From NCBI GenBank assembly GCA_001513505.1, contig LFTM01000169.1:1-19655 (forward strand): DNA of 19,655 nucleotides. Direction: 5' to 3'. Of the stretch, positions 1 to 8,010 are shown piece by piece. Made by a program: the position numbers and the translations under genes. Numbering within the stretch: position 1 is the first letter of the stretch; each line of letters begins with the position of its first letter. A model generated the notes under the pieces. That model saw nothing but the letters and a program-made list of their open reading frames with translations. It did no database searches and was not told where the DNA came from. This stretch comes from Clostridiales bacterium DTU092 (GTDB taxonomy: Bacteria; Bacillota; Clostridia; Caldicoprobacterales; Caldicoprobacteraceae).

Positions 1-60
1 CTTTACATTCGGTTTATTTACTCTTGGGTTTATCTCTACCCCAACAATTGACATAGAGCC
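1..60. mobile_element. Probable terminus of an ISL3-family-like insertion sequence, rest outside the window
   Basis: Read inward from position 60 on the minus strand, the sequence begins GGCTCTATGTCAATTG and continues into a GGGG-containing stretch. From memory this resembles the terminal inverted repeats of ISL3-family elements, which commonly start GGCTCT and carry TGTCAA. No transposase is visible because the element would extend left of the window. The end lies directly against the T-tract of the tRNA-Leu terminator. The 8 bases at 61-68 would be one copy of the expected target duplication, but the other copy cannot be seen. It could also be ordinary intergenic DNA. Confidence 0.4.
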
Positions 61-97
61 AGAAAAACAAAAGCCCCGCTGTTTATCAGCGAGGCTT
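61..97 (-). terminator. Intrinsic terminator of the tRNA-Leu transcript
   Basis: On the minus strand a 9-pair stem (GCCTCGCTG against CAGCGGGGC, one A/G mismatch, 5-base loop, 73-95) is followed by a T-rich tract covering 61-72. It lies 10 bases beyond the tRNA 3' end. Confidence 0.75.
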
Positions 98-107
98 CTT
101 CATTACG

Positions 108-195
108 TGGTGCGGAAGAAGGGACTCGAACCCTTACGCCCGTTATGGGCAACAGCCCCTCAAACTGCAGCGTCTGCCTGTTCCGCCACTTCCGC
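108..195 (-). tRNA. tRNA-Leu (anticodon GAG)
   Basis: Read on the minus strand this 88-base gene has a perfect 7-pair acceptor stem (GCGGAAG with CTTCCGC). The A discriminator and the CCA are encoded at 108-111. The D arm contains GGCAGAC and the T loop has GGTTCGAGTCC. A long variable arm, stem GCCC/GGGC, is typical of a class II tRNA. The seven-base anticodon loop TTGAGGG gives anticodon GAG, so it reads CUC and CUU leucine codons. It stands alone between its own promoter (279-307) and terminator (61-97). Confidence 0.95.
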
Positions 196-278
196 ATACC
201 AGACACATCTGCCCATATCCGGAATACCCGGATTATGGATATTTATTGTCATAAAGAATTGGGTGAACTGCAAGAATA

Positions 279-307
279 ATTATAAACATTTCTCATATTA
301 TTGTCAA
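279..307 (-). promoter_or_regulatory. Sigma-A promoter of tRNA-Leu
   Basis: On the minus strand, TTGACA (302-307), a 17-base spacer and TATAAT (279-284) are both perfect hexamers. Transcription should start near 272, about 77 bases before the tRNA 5' end, leaving a leader to be removed by RNase P. A consensus promoter is expected for a stable RNA gene. Confidence 0.85.
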
Positions 308-335
308 CCGGTTTTTTCCCCGGAGATTTTTGATT

Positions 336-369
336 AGGGATAGCCAGATGGCTATCCCTCTGTTTTTAT
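336..369. terminator. Perfect 10-pair hairpin between the PHP gene and tRNA-Leu
   Basis: AGGGATAGCC (336-345) pairs perfectly with GGCTATCCCT (350-359) around a 4-base loop. The T-rich tail (359-368) is on the plus strand, yet the gene needing termination here, the PHP hydrolase ending at 414, is on the minus strand, where the tail is poor. It may act in both directions or be left over from a lost plus-strand gene. Confidence 0.45.
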
Positions 370-413
370 AATGGTTTTTACAATGTATATTAACGCATGC
401 ATGCAAACAAGCT

Positions 414-1313
414 TTACGGTTTCTCAAAACAGTCCGGATTATATACAGGCTGAGTCCAAAGCATGGCACCGTTTTCCCCTATCGCTTCAACTCTTACATA
501 TTTTTCATTTCCATTTAGCTTATAAACTCCGCTTTCACCTGTTTGAGTATCCAGTACACGTCCATCCTGGCCTATAAAGCGGTATTTATATTCTTTAATG
601 TATGTATTCCTGAAGCATGCAGATACCTTAAGTATGTTGTTTTCAAATTCAAATTCACTGAGCAGCAGTCCGGTAGATACATAAAAACTGCCCGATTTAA
701 TAGACGATATTATATCAGATTTGGAGCGGGACGGGGAAAGTATGATATTCCATACTCTTCCTAGATCCTGCCAGCGGTGAAAATCATCGTTTCCGAATCC
801 CCAGGCAAGCCTTCCCTTTGATAGGATATAGTCCCATGTATCTACAGCCAATCCGGAACCCTCTAACCTGTAAATCAAATGATTGTATATCTCCAAACCG
901 GTAAAACCGCGGATGTTATCAATATCCTTCCATGGCCAATATTCCTTTCGAATCCAGTTGGGATGACATAGAATTACAAACCCTCCCTGCTCTACGCAGG
1001 AATCGATTGCTTCCTGATGGGTTCCCGTACATAATTCATCGCATCCAATACACAGCATATGGGGTTCCATTGAATATTCATAACCGTTAATTAAGACAAT
1101 ATCGTACTCTTCACCATACTGGTTCATATCAGTAAGGAGATCGTGATTTGAGATATTCAGTACTTGATAGCCTGCATCCTGATATGATTCCAATACATCG
1201 TGGATTTCATGATGTCCGCAGGTCCCCTTGCCCGTCCCGGCATGGGTGTGAAAATTGGCTTTCAATCCATGGTCAACCCCGATTAATGCATTTTGATACG
1301 GATTAACATACAT
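414..1313 (-). CDS. PHP-domain metal-dependent phosphoesterase/hydrolase
   Basis: The 299-residue protein shows the metal-binding series of the PHP superfamily (DNA polymerase/histidinol-phosphatase type): H22-x-H24 in NFHTHAG, H57-D58 in SNHD, E79 in NGYE, H85, H117 in CHPNW and D177/H179 in NDDFH. These residues would hold a multinuclear metal centre in a TIM-like barrel and suggest hydrolysis of a phosphoester, but the substrate cannot be read from the sequence. Residues from about 220 to 290 form a separate beta-rich tail ending VEAIGENGAMLWTQPVY, as in other stand-alone PHP proteins. There is no signal peptide, so it is probably cytoplasmic. The start is ATG with AGGAAG about ten bases upstream. 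A promoter lies at 1350-1378, so it seems monocistronic. Confidence 0.85.
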   Translation of the reverse strand: MYVNPYQNALIGVDHGLKANFHTHAGTGKGTCGHHEIHDVLESYQDAGYQVLNISNHDLLTDMNQYGEEYDIVLINGYEYSMEPHMLCIGCDELCTGTHQEAIDSCVEQGGFVILCHPNWIRKEYWPWKDIDNIRGFTGLEIYNHLIYRLEGSGLAVDTWDYILSKGRLAWGFGNDDFHRWQDLGRVWNIILSPSRSKSDIISSIKSGSFYVSTGLLLSEFEFENNILKVSACFRNTYIKEYKYRFIGQDGRVLDTQTGESGVYKLNGNEKYVRVEAIGENGAMLWTQPVYNPDCFEKP

Positions 1314-1349
1314 TGCATTTCACTTCCTTCATTTTTATTCTATTCTTTT

Positions 1350-1378
1350 ATTATATATTGAATTAATATAGCTTTGAA
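1350..1378 (-). promoter_or_regulatory. Promoter of the PHP-domain gene
   Basis: On the minus strand TTCAAA (1373-1378) stands 17 bases from a perfect TATAAT (1350-1355), about 36 bases before the start codon. The -35 box is the outermost six bases of the palindromic repeat at 1373-1428. Confidence 0.55.
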
Positions 1379-1428
1379 AAATATAATTCACGCCTTTTTG
1401 CAATGTGATTTCCATTATATTCTTTAAA
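1373..1428. repeat. Short palindromic intergenic repeat, copy A
   Basis: The left arm starts TTTGAAAAATATAATTCAC and the right arm is GTGATTTCCATTATATTCT followed by TTAAA. The left arm matches the reverse complement of the right arm at the outer end (13 of the first 15 bases). The right arm is shared nearly base for base with the repeats at 8157-8178 and, inverted, at 17161-17186. With no coding capacity and inverted ends it resembles a miniature inverted-repeat element. The gap from 1429 to 1558 holds no convincing gene. Confidence 0.6.
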
Positions 1429-1558
1429 TAAACAAGGTACGTGCACCCAATTTTATGCACTGATATTTCATTATTGTAACCTCCAGAATAACACGGTTCT
1501 CGGTTAATGCTGCAGTCAAAAATTCATCCTCCGTATGTTTTCAACTATTCGGCATTTA

Positions 1559-2278
1559 CTATACCGGCAGCACTGTAATTATATATCCCCCCGCTAACAG
1601 GCTCATCAAATTGGCTGTCAGCACATATAAAACTGTACGCAAACGCTGTGTTTTTATTATCATTAAAAATGCTTTAATTTCTGCTATAAATATCAATATT
1701 TCGGCAGCCACCAGATTCAATATCAAATAACTTTGTATAGGAAAAAATCCGTTAATCCAAATGTTCAATAGCCCCTGAGTAATTACATTTATTATAAGAA
1801 AAGCAATCCAATAGTCTTTATTTCTAAATCCAAACATCCAAAATACGATACCCTCTATTATTAATGTTAGAATCACCCGCATCAAGATCAATAAAACAGA
1901 TCTTGATAACAATTTCCCCGGAGTTAATGTTCGATCGGTCAAGTTCAAAGTGTAAATTTGGTTATATCGTTCACCAGGCTTATCAATAGCAATTTCATAG
2001 CTGTCATTCCCGGTAGTAACTTTAAAAACATAATCGCTAACATCCCTTAGATGGCGTGAATAAAAAGTATAGTACTTCTCCATGGCCTTTTCTACCTTTT
2101 CGGCTTTAACGTACGCATCACCGGTTTTGACACTGATCTCCAAATCGGGCGGCGGATTTGAGGCAATAATCAAAATAGATGGAGGCTCCGCAGCGTTGGC
2201 ATAGCATACACAGTCAAAAGATACAAAAATCAATAACGAAAACATTATTATAAATATTAATCTCGTACTTTTGGGCAT
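1559..2278 (-). CDS. Unrecognised multi-pass membrane protein with an N-terminal signal sequence
   Basis: I do not recognise this family. The 239-residue protein begins with a hydrophobic signal or anchor (about residues 6-28 ending near CYANAAEPP). An extracytoplasmic domain of about 95 residues follows and contains a short helical, lysine/glutamate-rich segment (VKAEKVEKAMEKYY). About four transmembrane segments then occupy residues 125-236. The topology suggests a small sensor or assembly domain displayed outside the membrane. It is the last gene of the polA-coaE-transglycosylase-lipoprotein run, 131 bases after the lipoprotein gene. An in-frame TTG at 2287 is an alternative start, with AGGGG six bases before it. 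The ATG used here has a weaker AAAGGG nine bases upstream. Confidence 0.6.
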   Translation of the reverse strand: MPKSTRLIFIIMFSLLIFVSFDCVCYANAAEPPSILIIASNPPPDLEISVKTGDAYVKAEKVEKAMEKYYTFYSRHLRDVSDYVFKVTTGNDSYEIAIDKPGERYNQIYTLNLTDRTLTPGKLLSRSVLLILMRVILTLIIEGIVFWMFGFRNKDYWIAFLIINVITQGLLNIWINGFFPIQSYLILNLVAAEILIFIAEIKAFLMIIKTQRLRTVLYVLTANLMSLLAGGYIITVLPV

Positions 2279-2409
2279 AATAGACAACCCTTTCCCCTCT
2301 ATACTTCCTCAAAACAGCAGCATTCGCATAACCGGAGGTTCATAAATATAGCAAACATCACCAAAGAGGATGAAATCCAATACAGCATTATAACCAATAT
2401 TCAAAAGTG

Positions 2410-4098
2410 TCAAGGATGCAAATACCAGTCCTCGATATTTCTGTATATATTCAGTTCTCTGGGTGCCTCAACACCGTAAACCCTGTTGCTTGTCATGAGA
2501 TAAGCAGTCTGGAAATAAAGGCTGATAACAGGAAGCTGTTCCACAATCCGCTTCTGTATCCGGCTGTAACTTTCAGGTAACCGGTCATATTGATATATTC
2601 CGGCAGCTTCATCAAGCAGCATGTCCAGTTCTTCATCACGGTTTCTGATGAAGTTGTTAAGTCCATCCCCTATAAACTTTGAATGAAATATAAAATCCAA
2701 ATCTGGGAAAATATCGAGATAATAGCCGGTTAGCACAATTTCAAAGTTGCCATCCATCAAGCTGGTTTCAAATTCCTCCCATGGAACTATCCTGCTCTGG
2801 ACACCAATACCTATCTCCTGAAGCTGTTGCGCTATCAGCTCGACGACGTCTTTTCTTATACTGTTTTCTGCATTGGTCATTATGGTAAATTTCAGCTCAA
2901 CAGTTTTGGAGTCAAAATCCTTTTCCCGTATACCATCACCGTCCGAATCAGTCCATCCCGCCTCTTCAAGCAGTTTTATCGCCTTCTCCTGTTCAAAATC
3001 ATATATCCTTGTGTTACCGTCATACAACCATGAATCGGAGGGGATCGGTACATCTACAGCCTCTGCATTGTTTAAATAGACCCTAAAGATTATATCCTTT
3101 CTCTGCAAAGCATAAGCAATGGCTTTTCGTATATTCACATCACCCAAAATGGAATGATTTAGGTTAAATGCGAGAAACTCATAATTGCGTGTAAGGTATC
3201 TGTAGTTTCTGGTACTATCATCCAGTAAGTAGGGGTTGGTAATAGCAGATGTAATATCAAGCAGATCAACCTCTCCGTTCCTAAAAGCCTGCCTTACCTG
3301 CATCTCGTCTCTATAAATCTTTGCCAGTATAGAATCAATATAAGGTTGCTTGCCCCACCATTCGCTGTTTCTTACAAGTCTGATATACCCATCATCCATC
3401 ATCACTTCATCCACCCTGTATGGACCAGTCCCAACGGGTATAAGACCCGTATCCTCTTTTTTCTGAAGCATATATGCATCGGACTGATATATCTCCTTTG
3501 GGAGGACCGGGAATGTCATTATATCCAATATATTATTAGCAGGGGTTAAAAGATGAACATTTATTGTATAAATATCAAAGAGATCCACTTCGACCTTCTG
3601 TATATTATCATTACCAACTATTCCTTTCTGAAAAAAGGAATTCAGATTTCCCTGCTGCAGTGCAATAAAGGTGAATACAACGTCCTCACCTGTCAGGATG
3701 CTTCCATCGTGAAACTTAATATCCTTACGCAGATGAAACCTCCACAGTTTTCCTTCTTCATCCACTTCCCACGATTCAACAAGACATGGCTGGGGCCTCA
3801 TGTTCTCATCGTATTCAAACAATCCTTCAAATATAAGTCCAAAAAAATTAATCATGTCCCTGGAACGGGTCAATAAAGGATTAAAGGTATCGGGAACCGG
3901 AATAGGTATGATCAGCTCCCCACCCCTTTTAGGAGCAGGAATTTCAGGTTCATCATCATCCTGTTCTATACGACCTATACCGCCATCTATATTATGCTCA
4001 AAAGGATACAGAGATTGCCCCAATCCACATCCTGCCAGAACGCTTGTCAAATATAATATTATCACAATCAATGATAATTTCCGCTTCATAGCTCTCAT
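2410..4098 (-). CDS. Extracellular solute-binding lipoprotein, family 5 (oligopeptide/dipeptide type)
   Basis: This 562-residue protein has a lipoprotein signal with lipobox LAGC (Cys24) after a basic start (MRAMKRK). The body is typical of SBP family 5: GTGPYRVDEV, NVRKAIAYAL-like NIRKAIAYALQRKDI, AIKLLEEAGWTDSDGDG and a C-terminal QLPVISLYF. These proteins deliver peptides, nickel or oligosaccharides to an ABC importer, and this one would be tethered outside the membrane. No permease or ATPase gene is adjacent, so its partners are elsewhere or it has another role, such as sensing. The start at 4098 has GGAAGGG nine bases upstream and gives the usual signal peptide. An in-frame TTG at 4116 is less likely. 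The gap to the upstream transglycosylase gene is 36 bases, suggesting cotranscription. Confidence 0.88.
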   Translation of the reverse strand: MRAMKRKLSLIVIILYLTSVLAGCGLGQSLYPFEHNIDGGIGRIEQDDDEPEIPAPKRGGELIIPIPVPDTFNPLLTRSRDMINFFGLIFEGLFEYDENMRPQPCLVESWEVDEEGKLWRFHLRKDIKFHDGSILTGEDVVFTFIALQQGNLNSFFQKGIVGNDNIQKVEVDLFDIYTINVHLLTPANNILDIMTFPVLPKEIYQSDAYMLQKKEDTGLIPVGTGPYRVDEVMMDDGYIRLVRNSEWWGKQPYIDSILAKIYRDEMQVRQAFRNGEVDLLDITSAITNPYLLDDSTRNYRYLTRNYEFLAFNLNHSILGDVNIRKAIAYALQRKDIIFRVYLNNAEAVDVPIPSDSWLYDGNTRIYDFEQEKAIKLLEEAGWTDSDGDGIREKDFDSKTVELKFTIMTNAENSIRKDVVELIAQQLQEIGIGVQSRIVPWEEFETSLMDGNFEIVLTGYYLDIFPDLDFIFHSKFIGDGLNNFIRNRDEELDMLLDEAAGIYQYDRLPESYSRIQKRIVEQLPVISLYFQTAYLMTSNRVYGVEAPRELNIYRNIEDWYLHP

Positions 4099-4134
4099 AA
4101 ATGCAGTCCCTTCCAAATTGCTTCTAGCATAAGT

Positions 4135-4701
4135 TTATAAACGATAAAGCTGTTTATAACGATTGTATGCACGCCATACTTTATTAACAAAATTTTTCGT
4201 CTCGTTAAAAGGAATATCATCCAGAGTCTTCCCATCTTTGCTGTATCTGGTATCCTTAAGCCATTTCCGGACATTTCCACTTCCACCGTTATATGCTGCA
4301 AGTGCCAGATTCATATCACCGAATTGTTTCTGAAGATTATTAATATACCAGCACCCAATTTGAATATTTATATCGGGATTGTAAAGGCTGTCATCATCAT
4401 AACCTTCAATACCCAACTTTTCAGCCGCCCAGCTGCCCGTACTTGGAACAATCTGCATAAGTCCCCGGGCATCTTTTCTGGATGTTGCCATTTTGTCAAA
4501 TTTGCTTTCTACCCAAATGACAGCAAACACCAGATAGGGATCCAACTCGTATACAGATGAGTACCGCAGCACTATTTCTTTATAACGCAAGGGATACATC
4601 TTTTTCAAATACCAGGTGGAACCAAAAAAAACTAAGCAAATCAAGAGAAATAATACCAGCACAAATATAAACAGGTTTCTCAGTAGCACATTTCTTGCCA
4701 C
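4135..4701 (-). CDS. Membrane-anchored lytic transglycosylase (SLT domain)
   Basis: This 188-residue protein has one N-terminal transmembrane anchor (about residues 9-29) and a C-terminal goose-lysozyme-like SLT domain (about 40-185). The catalytic Glu65 sits in WVESKFD, followed by ARGLMQIVP and ALAAYNGGSGNV, the three classic motifs of family 1 transglycosylases. It should cleave peptidoglycan glycan strands on the outer face of the membrane, producing 1,6-anhydro ends. It overlaps the end of coaE by 22 bases. The GTG at 4701 is preferred because GGAG lies five bases upstream. A GTG at 4707 and an ATG at 4740 are also open, but the ATG lacks a ribosome binding site. Confidence 0.88.
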   Translation of the reverse strand: MARNVLLRNLFIFVLVLFLLICLVFFGSTWYLKKMYPLRYKEIVLRYSSVYELDPYLVFAVIWVESKFDKMATSRKDARGLMQIVPSTGSWAAEKLGIEGYDDDSLYNPDINIQIGCWYINNLQKQFGDMNLALAAYNGGSGNVRKWLKDTRYSKDGKTLDDIPFNETKNFVNKVWRAYNRYKQLYRL

Positions 4702-5276
4702 AAACACTCCACCTGCCTTCTGGTATATTCCATATCCCATGAGTTATCTATTATCTTATCTGCATACTGCTTTTTTATATCCTGATCCAGCTGGCTGGCC
4801 ACCCTGTTTTGCGCCTGCTCGCAGGACAAACCGTTTCTTTGCATAAGTCTGTTTATCTGCAGCTCCTTATCAGCAACAACCAGCCATACCTCATCCACCA
4901 TATCCAGCCATCCGGCTTCAATCAACAATGCTGCATCCACTACAACAACCTTCTGACTTTTTTCCGAAGACAGCTTATCAATCTCCAGCTGTATCTCCTG
5001 ACGAATAGCCGGATGTGTAATGGCATTAAGTTTTTTTAAGGCTTTTCTATTGGTAAATACCAGTTCACCCAATTTCTTTCTGTCAATTTCTCCATTATCC
5101 ATAAGATACTCATCGCCAAAGGTTTCCTTTACTTTTTCCCACACAGGCATACCTTTTTCCATTATTTTTCTGGCGATAACATCAGCATCAATAACAACGG
5201 CACCAAAATCGGCAAGCATTTTTGCCACTGTAGTCTTCCCCGTTGCTATACCCCCGGTTAAACCAATTATTTTCAT
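4680..5276 (-). CDS. coaE: Dephospho-CoA kinase
   Basis: CoaE phosphorylates the 3'-hydroxyl of dephospho-CoA with ATP, the last step of coenzyme A synthesis in the cytoplasm. The 198-residue protein has the family length. It starts MKIIGLTGGIATGKTT (P-loop at residues 8-16), continues with VIDADVIARK (CoA-site Asp), THPAIR, VVVDAALLIEAGW and the lid region NRLMQRNGLS. The ATG has GGAGGAG three to five bases upstream. Only 8 bases separate it from polA, and it overlaps the transglycosylase gene, so the three are almost certainly translated from one mRNA. The polA-coaE pairing is common in Clostridia. Confidence 0.95.
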   Translation of the reverse strand: MKIIGLTGGIATGKTTVAKMLADFGAVVIDADVIARKIMEKGMPVWEKVKETFGDEYLMDNGEIDRKKLGELVFTNRKALKKLNAITHPAIRQEIQLEIDKLSSEKSQKVVVVDAALLIEAGWLDMVDEVWLVVADKELQINRLMQRNGLSCEQAQNRVASQLDQDIKKQYADKIIDNSWDMEYTRRQVECLWQEMCY

Positions 5277-5284
5277 GGCTCCTC

Positions 5285-7876
5285 CTACTTGGCATCATAC
5301 CAGCTTGTACCTACGCCAACATCGACAACCAACGGCACACGCAGATCCATGGCATTTTCCATACATCTTACAACTATATCCTTCACTTCTTCCAGCTCAG
5401 GTTTATATGTGTCTATGATCAACTCGTCATGTACCTGGAGAATTAACTTAGACCTCAAGTTTCGTCTTTTCAGCTCAGCATAGACATCATTCATAGCTTT
5501 CTTAATTATATCCGCCGCAGTCCCCTGGATAGGCGTATTCATGGCCAGCCTTTCACCCTGAGCGCGTATGTTGAAGTTGCGGGACTTAAGCTCGGGCAAA
5601 TATCTGCGCCGGTTCATCAAAGTTGTTACATACCCCTGCTTCCTGGCTGTTTCGACTATCCGTACCATATACTCTTTAATTTTGGGATACCGGGCAAAGT
5701 AGCTGTCTATATACTCCTGGGCCTGCTTGCGGCTTATGCCCAGATTCCTTGACAGACCGAAATCACTAATTCCATACACTATCCCAAAGTTAACCGCTTT
5801 TGCACTGTTGCGCTGTTCGGGAGATACCTGTTCAAGAGGTACTCCGAATATTTCTGAGGCAGTTCTCCGATGTATATCCTGCTTGTTTAAAAACGCATCT
5901 ATAAAGGTTGGATCCCCCGATATATGAGCCAGTACACGCAATTCAATCTGGGAATAATCGGCATCTACCAGTACATAATCCTCGTTAGTTGGTACAAATA
6001 CCTTTCGTATTCTCCGGCCCATTTCAACCTTGACAGGTATATTCTGCAGATTGGGATCGGTGCTGCTTATCCTTCCAGTTGCCGTTACCGTCTGATTAAA
6101 ACTGGAACGAACCCTTCCGTCATTGGGGTCTATCACATTTAACAGACCATCAATATAAGTGGATTTAAGTTTCATAACCTGCCGGTATTCTATGATCTTC
6201 TCCACCAGTTCATGGTATGGTCTTAACTGTTCAAGCACCTCGGCATCGGTTGAATAACCAGTCTTGGTCCTTTTAATAACCGGAAGATTCAGTTTATCAA
6301 ATAATATGCTGCCCAGCTGTTTTGGGGAATTTATATTAAACTCTTCACCGGCAAGGTCGTATATATCTTCTGTGAGGGTTTCTATTTCTGAAGAAAACTC
6401 CTCACCCAGCTTAACCAGCATTTCCCTGTCAACCTTGAACCCCGTAATTTCCATATCAGCCAAAACGTATATTAACGGGTGCTCAATAGTCTCGTACAAT
6501 TCGAGCATTTGAGTTTCATCCAATTGCTCTCCCATTTTTTCAGATAATTTGAATAGATCTGCTGCATCAGCAGCATCCGTATCTACACCAGCGTAACTGT
6601 ACATCAAACGGCTCAAACTATATCTGTGTGCTGTGGGATCCAGCAAATATGCTGCTATATAGGCATCAAAGGCCAAACCTTTTACCCGGACTCCGCATTT
6701 GTCAGCATCCAATATCAATCTCTTTCCGTTATACACTATCTTCTGTATCTGTTCATTTTCCAGAATCTGTTCTAATCCCTTAATCGCCTGGTCATAGCTT
6801 AAACCATTGCCGGTGGATGAACCGTCTATATTAATTCTGTACAGTTTACTGCCGTTATCGGCCAGAGTAATATCTTCATCTCCGACCAGTATTGCTATTT
6901 TTTCTGTATTGGACAAAGTATTGGCCAGATCCTTCAATTGTTCTTCAGTACTAATATCTACTACGGTTTTGCTGCCAGTGCCTGAGTTGGGTTTTGTACC
7001 CTCCTCCTTTTGGAAGCCTAGTTTTTCAATTACGCTGCTAAAACCAAGTTCTTCAAAAAACGCATATAAATCTCTGGAATACCTTATCTCAAAACAGCAA
7101 TCTTCTATATTAAGATCTACCGGTGCATTCTGAACAATTGTAGCCAGTTTTTTGCTCAGTAAAGCCTGATCCCTGTATTGTATGAGGTTTTCCTTAAGCT
7201 TCTTGCCCGAAATGTTTTGAACATTATCCAGTACCCCGTCAACCGTATGATACTCATGAAGAAGCTTGAGGGCTGTTTTTTGCCCCACCCCCGGAACGCC
7301 GGGGATATTATCCGAGCTATCACCCATTAAGGCCTTAAGGTCTATAATCTGGGAAGGTGTCAATCCATACTCCTGTTTTATCTCATCTTCGTCAAACACC
7401 TGCACATCTGATATACCCTTTTTGGTCATTACAACCCTGACCCTGGGTGAAACCAGCTGAAGAGCATCCCGGTCCCCTGTAACAAGATAGGCGTCCATGT
7501 CCTTTTCTGAAGATATGCGGGCAAAGGTACCGAGAATGTCATCGGCTTCATATCCATCTATTTCATATATTGCTATACCCATAAGTTGTAACATCTTTTT
7601 TAAAATATCAAACTGAGGAATGAGCTCCTCAGGAGTTTTTTGTCTTGTTGCCTTATATTCCTGGTATACCTCATGACGAAAAGTAGGTCCCTTTTTATCA
7701 AAAGCCACTCCTATGTATTCGGGTTTGTATTCATCTATCAGCTTCAACAGCATATTGGTAAAGCCGTATACAGCGTTAGTAGGAATGCCTTTTCTGTTTG
7801 TAAGCATCGGAAGAGCATAGAATGCACGATGCATCAAGCTGTTACCATCAATAACCATTACCTTTGGCCTACCCAT
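5285..7876 (-). CDS. polA: DNA polymerase I
   Basis: This 863-residue family A polymerase fills gaps and removes RNA primers. The 5' nuclease domain (about 1-290) has Asp10, AFDKKGPTFRHE, GYEADDILG, VTGDRDALQLV and MGDSSDNIPGVPGVG. The middle domain (about 310-480) keeps a 3'-5' exonuclease fold, but the DxE metal site is absent (LVGDEDITLAD in its place), so proofreading is predicted lost, as in Bacillus and Thermus enzymes. The polymerase domain carries motif A (DADYSQIELR, Asp638), motif B (RNSAKAVNFGIVYG, residues 689-702, Phe697) and motif C (QVHDE, Asp817). The ATG at 7876 has AAGGAGAG seven bases upstream and gives the family N terminus MGRPKVMVIDGNSLMHR. In-frame ATGs at 7912 and 7918 would add a short unlikely extension. 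It heads the run. Confidence 0.96.
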   Translation of the reverse strand: MGRPKVMVIDGNSLMHRAFYALPMLTNRKGIPTNAVYGFTNMLLKLIDEYKPEYIGVAFDKKGPTFRHEVYQEYKATRQKTPEELIPQFDILKKMLQLMGIAIYEIDGYEADDILGTFARISSEKDMDAYLVTGDRDALQLVSPRVRVVMTKKGISDVQVFDEDEIKQEYGLTPSQIIDLKALMGDSSDNIPGVPGVGQKTALKLLHEYHTVDGVLDNVQNISGKKLKENLIQYRDQALLSKKLATIVQNAPVDLNIEDCCFEIRYSRDLYAFFEELGFSSVIEKLGFQKEEGTKPNSGTGSKTVVDISTEEQLKDLANTLSNTEKIAILVGDEDITLADNGSKLYRINIDGSSTGNGLSYDQAIKGLEQILENEQIQKIVYNGKRLILDADKCGVRVKGLAFDAYIAAYLLDPTAHRYSLSRLMYSYAGVDTDAADAADLFKLSEKMGEQLDETQMLELYETIEHPLIYVLADMEITGFKVDREMLVKLGEEFSSEIETLTEDIYDLAGEEFNINSPKQLGSILFDKLNLPVIKRTKTGYSTDAEVLEQLRPYHELVEKIIEYRQVMKLKSTYIDGLLNVIDPNDGRVRSSFNQTVTATGRISSTDPNLQNIPVKVEMGRRIRKVFVPTNEDYVLVDADYSQIELRVLAHISGDPTFIDAFLNKQDIHRRTASEIFGVPLEQVSPEQRNSAKAVNFGIVYGISDFGLSRNLGISRKQAQEYIDSYFARYPKIKEYMVRIVETARKQGYVTTLMNRRRYLPELKSRNFNIRAQGERLAMNTPIQGTAADIIKKAMNDVYAELKRRNLRSKLILQVHDELIIDTYKPELEEVKDIVVRCMENAMDLRVPLVVDVGVGTSWYDAK

Positions 7877-7932
7877 AATTTCTCTCTCCTTAATATAAAA
7901 GTGGCTTTTCATAAACATCCTTTAATATTTAG

Positions 7933-7961
7933 ACTTTACCATATCTACCGCCAAAATTCAA
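7933..7961 (-). promoter_or_regulatory. Candidate promoter of the polA operon
   Basis: On the minus strand TTGAAT (7956-7961), 17 bases, then TAAAGT (7933-7938) preceded by TGG, an extended -10 signature. The predicted start near 7926 gives a leader of about 50 bases before polA. Both hexamers match at only four positions, so this is moderate support. Confidence 0.4.
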
Positions 7962-8010
7962 TTACCCATTAAGCTTAACATAAATTTACAGTAAAGCGTA
8001 TAACATAATT

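Noticed and set aside
107..337. Plus-strand open frame starting MVRKKGLEPLRPL
   Set aside because: It runs across the antisense of tRNA-Leu, a well-known false gene call.
2288..2435. Minus-strand open frame of about 48 codons after the lipoprotein gene, with a hydrophobic tail (ASLTLLNIGYNAVLDFILFG)
   Set aside because: It has no ATG and no correctly spaced ribosome binding site. A TTG is possible, but nothing else supports translation.
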